Assembly (NCBI GenBank): GCA_002426025.1
Contig: DINP01000095.1
Coordinates: 1-9,754 of the forward strand
Origin: Bacteroidales bacterium UBA5537
Lineage (GTDB): Bacteria; Bacteroidota; Bacteroidia; Bacteroidales; Lentimicrobiaceae
Direction of reading: 5' to 3'
Length of the DNA: 9,754 nucleotides
Position numbers and translations under genes: made by a program. This document shows positions 6,466 to 9,754 of this stretch, piece after piece (the first letter of the stretch is position 1; each line of letters begins with the position of its first letter). Below the pieces are notes generated by a model that made no database searches, had not been told where the DNA came from, and saw only the letters and a list, made by a program, of their open reading frames with translations.

Positions 6466-7628
6466 AGCATCTCTTTTGCAAGACGGATTCGGTTTTTCAC
6501 ATTACCTACGCCAGCGGTACGGGATTGAGTTGCATCAATAAATTCAGTTTTTTGCTTAAGAGCATTAATATTTATATTAGTCGGTATTTTGAAATCAAGG
6601 CTTCTGGATTCAAAAGCACTAAAACAGCACGCAACAAATATTGACTCAAAAACAGATATATTAAATTTTCCAGATTTTCCTATAAATATCTCGGCGTCAA
6701 TTTTTTGGCAAATATTTATGAACTCACTCATCATCTTTTCAAGAAATGCTACATCTTCAGGAGGCATTTGCTTAGCACTTTTTGCAAACGCATTAATAAA
6801 TTTTGTCATTGATGGCTTGTAGTTTTTTCCATTTATCAACATTGAAAATCCTCTCAATAAAACTTCAATATCTTTCATGTGCAAATCCGGGATAGGCTGT
6901 TTTATTAAAGACCGCCAACCAACATTTAAGTTAATTCTGCTGATCATTTCCATAAATGCAGAGTGATACAGACAAGAGCGAATCTCTTGTGCAGACAAAT
7001 TCATTCCTCCTGAATTAAGACGATTAAAGATTTCATATACAACAGAATCGTCATCTTTAGGAAAATTTTGTTTAATAATAACATTTCTAATTGTCCGCAA
7101 TTCAAATGTTGTTTTTGCATCATCTTCTAGTGTTTCATAGTTTTTTCCATTAAATGGATTAACTTTTTCTGGTTCATATATAGGTAGATCAAGATTAAAA
7201 TCACTAAAATATTTATTATCGTGGAGAATTTTATCTGGAATTCCCTTGTATTCCGAAAAAACTTTCCGCAATTCAACACGTTTTTCGTCGATTGGGAACC
7301 GTTTCTTCATAAAAAAATAGATTGTCATATAGCGTTGCTGTCCATCTACAACAATAAATTTGTTGCGCCCTTCCTCAAAAAGAAAAATTTGTGGGATTGG
7401 TATCCCAATAATTATTGACTCAATTAGCTTTGATGCTCTTTTTATATCCCATACATAATTTCTTTGAAATCCTGGGATTCGGACAATTCCTGAATTCAGA
7501 AAATCGTTAAGCGTCTTAACATTAAAGTCATTTGGTGCAGACGCAATATCATATTCACTAAAGCTAATTTCTTCGCTAGGATCGCCGGTTTTATCTTCGT
7601 CTTCAATCCACTGATCATCGTTTTGCAT
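6462..7628 (-). CDS. DUF262 (GmrS/ParB-like) protein
   Basis: A 388-aa protein with clear DUF262 hallmarks: IPGFQRNYVW (51-60), the nucleotide-binding motif VDGQQRY (94-100), and FNRLNSGGMNLSAQEIR (201-217). DUF262 domains are ParB-like NTPases found in GmrSD, BrxU and SspE-type restriction of modified DNA, where NTP use is linked to recognition of foreign or modified DNA. Here there is no DUF1524 HNH nuclease domain: the C-terminal half (about 240-388) is helical and ends in basic residues. The effector function appears to sit in the overlapping downstream HEPN gene. The ATG at 7628 has a strong AAGAGG Shine-Dalgarno 7 nt upstream and lies 54 nt from the cassette boundary. An acidic N-terminus (4-25) precedes the domain. 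The assignment to DUF262 is firm; sensor or antitoxin role is inferred. Confidence 0.9.
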   Translation of the reverse strand: MQNDDQWIEDEDKTGDPSEEISFSEYDIASAPNDFNVKTLNDFLNSGIVRIPGFQRNYVWDIKRASKLIESIIIGIPIPQIFLFEEGRNKFIVVDGQQRYMTIYFFMKKRFPIDEKRVELRKVFSEYKGIPDKILHDNKYFSDFNLDLPIYEPEKVNPFNGKNYETLEDDAKTTFELRTIRNVIIKQNFPKDDDSVVYEIFNRLNSGGMNLSAQEIRSCLYHSAFMEMISRINLNVGWRSLIKQPIPDLHMKDIEVLLRGFSMLINGKNYKPSMTKFINAFAKSAKQMPPEDVAFLEKMMSEFINICQKIDAEIFIGKSGKFNISVFESIFVACCFSAFESRSLDFKIPTNININALKQKTEFIDATQSRTAGVGNVKNRIRLAKEML

Positions 7629-7676
7629 TTGCTAACCTCTTTGTTTTCGGTTGTTGCGTATTTAATTAAGTGTTTT

Positions 7677-7735
7677 GTCTAACGTCTTACTTTAATTGCC
7701 TCGTGTAGCAGGGTCAAGTCAAATTTTAGTTAGAC
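7677..7735 (-). repeat. attC site of cassette D (59 bp)
   Basis: GTCTAAC (7677-7683) and GTTAGAC (7729-7735) bound a 59-bp imperfect inverted repeat, the classical size of a 59-base element. Its arms are AT-rich and unrelated to the long attC family, but the same minus-strand asymmetry is present, with extra G and A in the sense L'' arm. This points to a cassette of different origin. Confidence 0.88.
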
Positions 7736-7749
7736 GGGTTTGATTTAAT

Positions 7750-7762
7750 TCTGGCCGCCAGA
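7750..7762. other. Small hairpin after the zinc-ribbon gene
   Basis: TCTGGC (7750-7755) and GCCAGA (7757-7762) form a near-perfect palindrome in the short 3' UTR of the cassette D gene, ahead of its attC. It is followed by AATTAAAT on the minus strand, with no clean T-tract, so a terminator role is only possible. Confidence 0.3.
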
Positions 7763-7775
7763 CACAATAATTTTT

Positions 7776-8072
7776 TTAAGCTTTCCATTGGTTCCTTAGA
7801 GAATCTTGGGAATTAATAGAAGATTGACAGTGTTTGCATTTGATTGCGGTCTTTTTGATAGATTCAGAGCAATATGGACATAATTTTTCATTTTCTTTAT
7901 CATTATTTTCAACTTCAATTAAATCGGTATTATTTATGATAAGTTTCATAAAATAATAGGCAAAAAATGGAATTGCTAAACCTAAAGTAATTAACGAAGC
8001 GAATATCCAAAAAATAGTTTGTATAAAAACTTGTAAAAAATCTAAATTGTTAACAAGTTTGTATTTTTTCAT
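7776..8072 (-). CDS. Small membrane protein with C-terminal zinc ribbon
   Basis: A 98-aa protein with a long hydrophobic stretch (about 13-46), enough for one long or two short membrane helices. A charged linker follows, then a zinc-ribbon motif CPYC...CKHC: Cys65, Cys68, Cys79 and Cys82, spaced Cx2C-x10-Cx2C. A basic tail follows. By the positive-inside rule the ribbon probably faces the cytoplasm. It is the single gene of cassette D. The ATG at 8072 has only a weak GAAAG Shine-Dalgarno and lies 37 nt from the cassette boundary. Proteins of this shape are common but rarely characterised; the ribbon could bind nucleic acid or a partner protein. I assign no function. Confidence 0.82.
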   Translation of the reverse strand: MKKYKLVNNLDFLQVFIQTIFWIFASLITLGLAIPFFAYYFMKLIINNTDLIEVENNDKENEKLCPYCSESIKKTAIKCKHCQSSINSQDSLRNQWKA

Positions 8073-8103
8073 TTTCTTTCAACCCAAGTTGGTTTCGCTT
8101 TTT

Positions 8104-8163
8104 GCCTAACGACCCGCTTCACCTGCCCCGCATAGCGGGGTCAGGTGCAAGCCCCAGTTAGGC
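8104..8163 (-). repeat. attC site of cassette E (60 bp)
   Basis: GCCTAAC (8104-8110) and GTTAGGC (8157-8163) bound a compact, strongly paired 60-bp site. The arms CTTCACCTG-CCCCGC and GCGGGGTCAGGTGCAAG pair perfectly except for two extra bases in the right arm. These mark the sense L'' side and place the site 3' of darG on the minus strand. Confidence 0.93.
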
Positions 8164-8193
8164 TTTGCTGGTTGATTGAACATTGCTACGCAG

Positions 8194-8886
8194 CTAACAC
8201 CTAAGTTCAGTATTTGAACCATTAATCCATGAACTCCGCGCCAAACTGAATATTTTTTCGAGCGTTTTTATGCCAATACCATTAACCCGTGCCAACTGGT
8301 TAAGTTGAACAATATTCGCTGATTGAATAGCATCAATAACTTTGACTACATAATTCTTTCGTAGCTTTGTAGCTATACATATATGATCAATATCTTGTGA
8401 CAACAACCATTTCTTTGTATCTTTGTATAGGTCATCTTCAGCAGTTGCGTCATATCTGTAAATTTCAATTTCTAAATCCGCTTTAATAAGATAGCTTGTC
8501 ATAATATTTAGGCTTTCTTCCTGAGGGATACCTCCTTTATCAGCCCCCAACAAGGGGAACGCAATAGACTGTATGCCCTTTTCTTGATACGTATTCAAAA
8601 ATTTTTCAAGACCGGCGCACAAATATTCTTTTTTTGATGGGTATTTCCAATCTCTTTTAGTTGGAAAATTTAGTATCCACTTATCTATTGATTTATATAT
8701 CCATAAAATACCAATATTGATTTTATTTTCTGCACATAGTTGTATGTATTTATCATGCATTTCTGGGTAACGCAGTCGACATTCAAGCGCAATTCCAGCT
8801 CCCATAACGCCAACACAATTCACTGTATTTACTAGTGTTTGACAATCACTTGTAAATATATTTCCCGTTATGATTTTTACGCTCAT
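8194..8886 (-). CDS. darG: Macrodomain DarG-like antitoxin
   Basis: A 230-aa protein whose first ~155 residues are a macrodomain of the DarG type: GNIF (8-11), LVNTVNCVGVMGAGIAL (18-34), NFPTKRDWKYPS (73-84) with Lys77 at the position of the DarG catalytic lysine, and the glycine-rich FPLLGADKGG (110-119). DarG removes ADP-ribose from DNA and neutralises DarT. The C-terminus is short compared with canonical DarG (about 350 aa). Residues 192-212 (LNQLARVNGIGIKTLEKIF) look like a helix-hairpin-helix, which could hold the enzyme on DNA. The gene lies 15 nt after the darT-like stop, with AGAGGA overlapping that stop, so toxin and antitoxin are co-translated from one message. Its last codons overlap a sequence shared with the 3' region of cassette B. 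Confidence 0.88.
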   Translation of the reverse strand: MSVKIITGNIFTSDCQTLVNTVNCVGVMGAGIALECRLRYPEMHDKYIQLCAENKINIGILWIYKSIDKWILNFPTKRDWKYPSKKEYLCAGLEKFLNTYQEKGIQSIAFPLLGADKGGIPQEESLNIMTSYLIKADLEIEIYRYDATAEDDLYKDTKKWLLSQDIDHICIATKLRKNYVVKVIDAIQSANIVQLNQLARVNGIGIKTLEKIFSLARSSWINGSNTELRC

Positions 8887-8901
8887 AATGTCCCATTTCC
8901 T

Positions 8902-9711
8902 CTAAAAAAATAGCTCTTTTGTCTTGGTAATACGACAATCTATATTTGCAAGCTGTTCCAATGTTAAGTCAGAATAGCAGTGAATTTGTTTTATGTATTC
9001 TGGTACTATTTTTGGATAAACTAATACTTCAGCACATCTTTTTCTTTTTCCATCTTCAAAATTATTCCAATAAGAAGCATTTAAGACATCCCATGGTAAA
9101 TTTATCAAATCACTTAAAGAGTTATAAAATTTTGTATCTTTTGCTGCTGCATTTCCATCTGTAAATATAAAATTATCTTTTGATAATACTGATAATGATA
9201 TTTCTATTAAGCATAACTCATCTCGCCAGTCTCTTCGGACATATAGCATTGGATTTCTGACGTTGAAATATGTAGGAGCATAATCGTGAATCTTTCTTTT
9301 ATATACAGGGTCTTTTGCGTCTCGCCACCTTTGAACACTATGGTCAGAAATATCAACTGGATTAGTGACATTAAATGCTTGTGTATTACTTAATATCCCG
9401 TTCAGTAAGATAGTTTCAATGTTGTTTCTGTGCGTTATATGCCATAGCGAATAAACACCCAAGTTTTCAAATGTTAAAGCAATAGGGTTAGTTTTTTCTT
9501 CTTTTGCACAATCTAAATGTATCCTCTCCAATTTAGTTGACTGGTTAGGATTTTCATTTTCTTTCAGTAAAGCATCTGATGCTTTATTAACATCAGTGCT
9601 TTTCTCGTCCAACGGTTCTTTATACGATTTAGAGGAGCTTGAAGAATCAAATTTACCAAATAATGTTCCAATCAACCATAATAAAATAAAAACAGCGATT
9701 ATCCATTCCAT
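8902..9711 (-). CDS. darT: DarT-like DNA ADP-ribosyltransferase with membrane anchor
   Basis: A 269-aa protein. Residues about 83-250 match the DarT fold: YSLWHITHRNNIETI (87-101) with the NAD-binding H91-x-T93, APTYFNVRNPMLY (145-157) with Arg152, FTDGNAAA (183-190), and RCAEVLVYP (225-233) with catalytic Glu228. DarT attaches ADP-ribose to thymidine in single-stranded DNA, stalling replication; the downstream macrodomain protein reverses it. The first 80 residues are unusual: a hydrophobic helix (3-19) followed by a Ser/Lys/Asn-rich linker. Canonical DarT (about 210 aa) lacks this, so this toxin is probably tethered to the inner membrane with the enzyme in the cytoplasm. All key residues are present, so activity is expected. 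The ATG at 9711 is only about 24 nt from the cassette boundary. Confidence 0.88.
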   Translation of the reverse strand: MEWIIAVFILLWLIGTLFGKFDSSSSSKSYKEPLDEKSTDVNKASDALLKENENPNQSTKLERIHLDCAKEEKTNPIALTFENLGVYSLWHITHRNNIETILLNGILSNTQAFNVTNPVDISDHSVQRWRDAKDPVYKRKIHDYAPTYFNVRNPMLYVRRDWRDELCLIEISLSVLSKDNFIFTDGNAAAKDTKFYNSLSDLINLPWDVLNASYWNNFEDGKRKRCAEVLVYPKIVPEYIKQIHCYSDLTLEQLANIDCRITKTKELFF

Positions 9712-9729
9712 AACGCACCTTATTTTTAC
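9712..9729 (-). promoter_or_regulatory. Very short darT leader with Shine-Dalgarno
   Basis: On the minus strand AAGGTG (9716-9721) sits 4 nt before the darT ATG. Only 18 nt separate the attC core from the start codon, so no full promoter fits inside the cassette upstream of darT. Transcription must come from the preceding cassette, the attC region or the integron promoter. Confidence 0.7.
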
Positions 9730-9754
9730 GCCTAACGTCTTTGCTCACCGGGGC
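9730..9754 (-). repeat. attC site, partial at window edge
   Basis: The first 25 bases match the first 25 of the 5736 site exactly (GCCTAACGTCTTTGCTCACC and onward). It is the R'-L' half of the attC belonging to the next cassette to the right, so the array continues beyond the window. Confidence 0.92.

Larger units (their letters stand above)
3559..9754 (-). mobile_element. Distal part of an integron gene-cassette array
   Basis: Six attC sites with the core pair GCCTAAC/GTTAGGC (GTCTAAC/GTTAGAC in one) separate minus-strand genes. Orientation comes from attC asymmetry: on the minus strand the R'' side has a 5-bp spacer and extra bases in the L'' arm, the R' side a 6-bp spacer. Each attC therefore lies 3' of its gene, as in normal cassettes. 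Placing the crossover at GCCTAA|C on the plus strand gives cassettes A 3565-4012, B 4013-5741, C 5742-7682, D 7683-8109 and E 8110-9735. Four attC sites (3559, 4007, 5736, 9730) are close relatives of about 97 bp and two are 59-60 bp. Integrase and attI are not in the window and should be to the right. Confidence 0.93.

Noticed and set aside
6589..6822. Plus-strand frame within the DUF262 gene
   Set aside because: Antisense shadow of a well-supported gene with no independent evidence.
3559..9754. CRISPR array from the repeated sequences
   Set aside because: The repeats are long imperfect inverted repeats spaced by whole genes, with attC core sites; there are no short direct repeats or spacers.

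Overview
The window holds the distal end of an integron cassette array, butted against a restriction-type operon. All genes lie on the minus strand, so transcription and array order run from high to low coordinates. Five complete attC sites (3559-3655, 4007-4103, 5736-5831, 7677-7735, 8104-8163) and the start of a sixth (9730-9754) bound five cassettes. No integrase or attI is present; they should lie beyond the right edge. The host cannot be named from the sequence. Mid-GC non-cassette genes, AT-rich cassettes and GC-rich ~97-bp attC sites suggest an aquatic or environmental bacterium with a chromosomal integron, such as a planctomycete or proteobacterium (low confidence).

Layout in transcription order. 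Cassette E (8110-9735) carries a DarT-like DNA ADP-ribosyltransferase with an extra N-terminal membrane segment, then a macrodomain DarG-like antitoxin. Cassette D (7683-8109) carries a small membrane protein with a C-terminal zinc ribbon. Cassette C (5742-7682) carries a DUF262 (DGQQR) protein whose stop overlaps the start of a HEPN (Rx4H) protein. Cassette B (4013-5741) carries a RES-domain protein and a small lipoprotein. Cassette A (3565-4012) carries a membrane-anchored Excalibur-domain protein. The last attC has one heavily altered half. Beyond it, with different base composition, lie a full-length type III-like helicase-nuclease (670-3528) and a small unrecognised gene (140-517).

Three of the five cassettes carry two genes, and all three encode a likely toxin or nucleic-acid or NAD-targeting effector: DarT, HEPN, RES. 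With the adjacent Res-like gene, the window looks like a defence/toxin-antitoxin cluster built from cassettes. The least standard parts are the membrane-tethered DarT with a short HhH-tailed DarG, the coupled DUF262-HEPN pair, the RES-lipoprotein pair without a visible Xre-type antitoxin, and a hairpin element with covariation that precedes the attC sites of cassettes A and B. Functions are inferred from motifs read by eye; no database search was possible.
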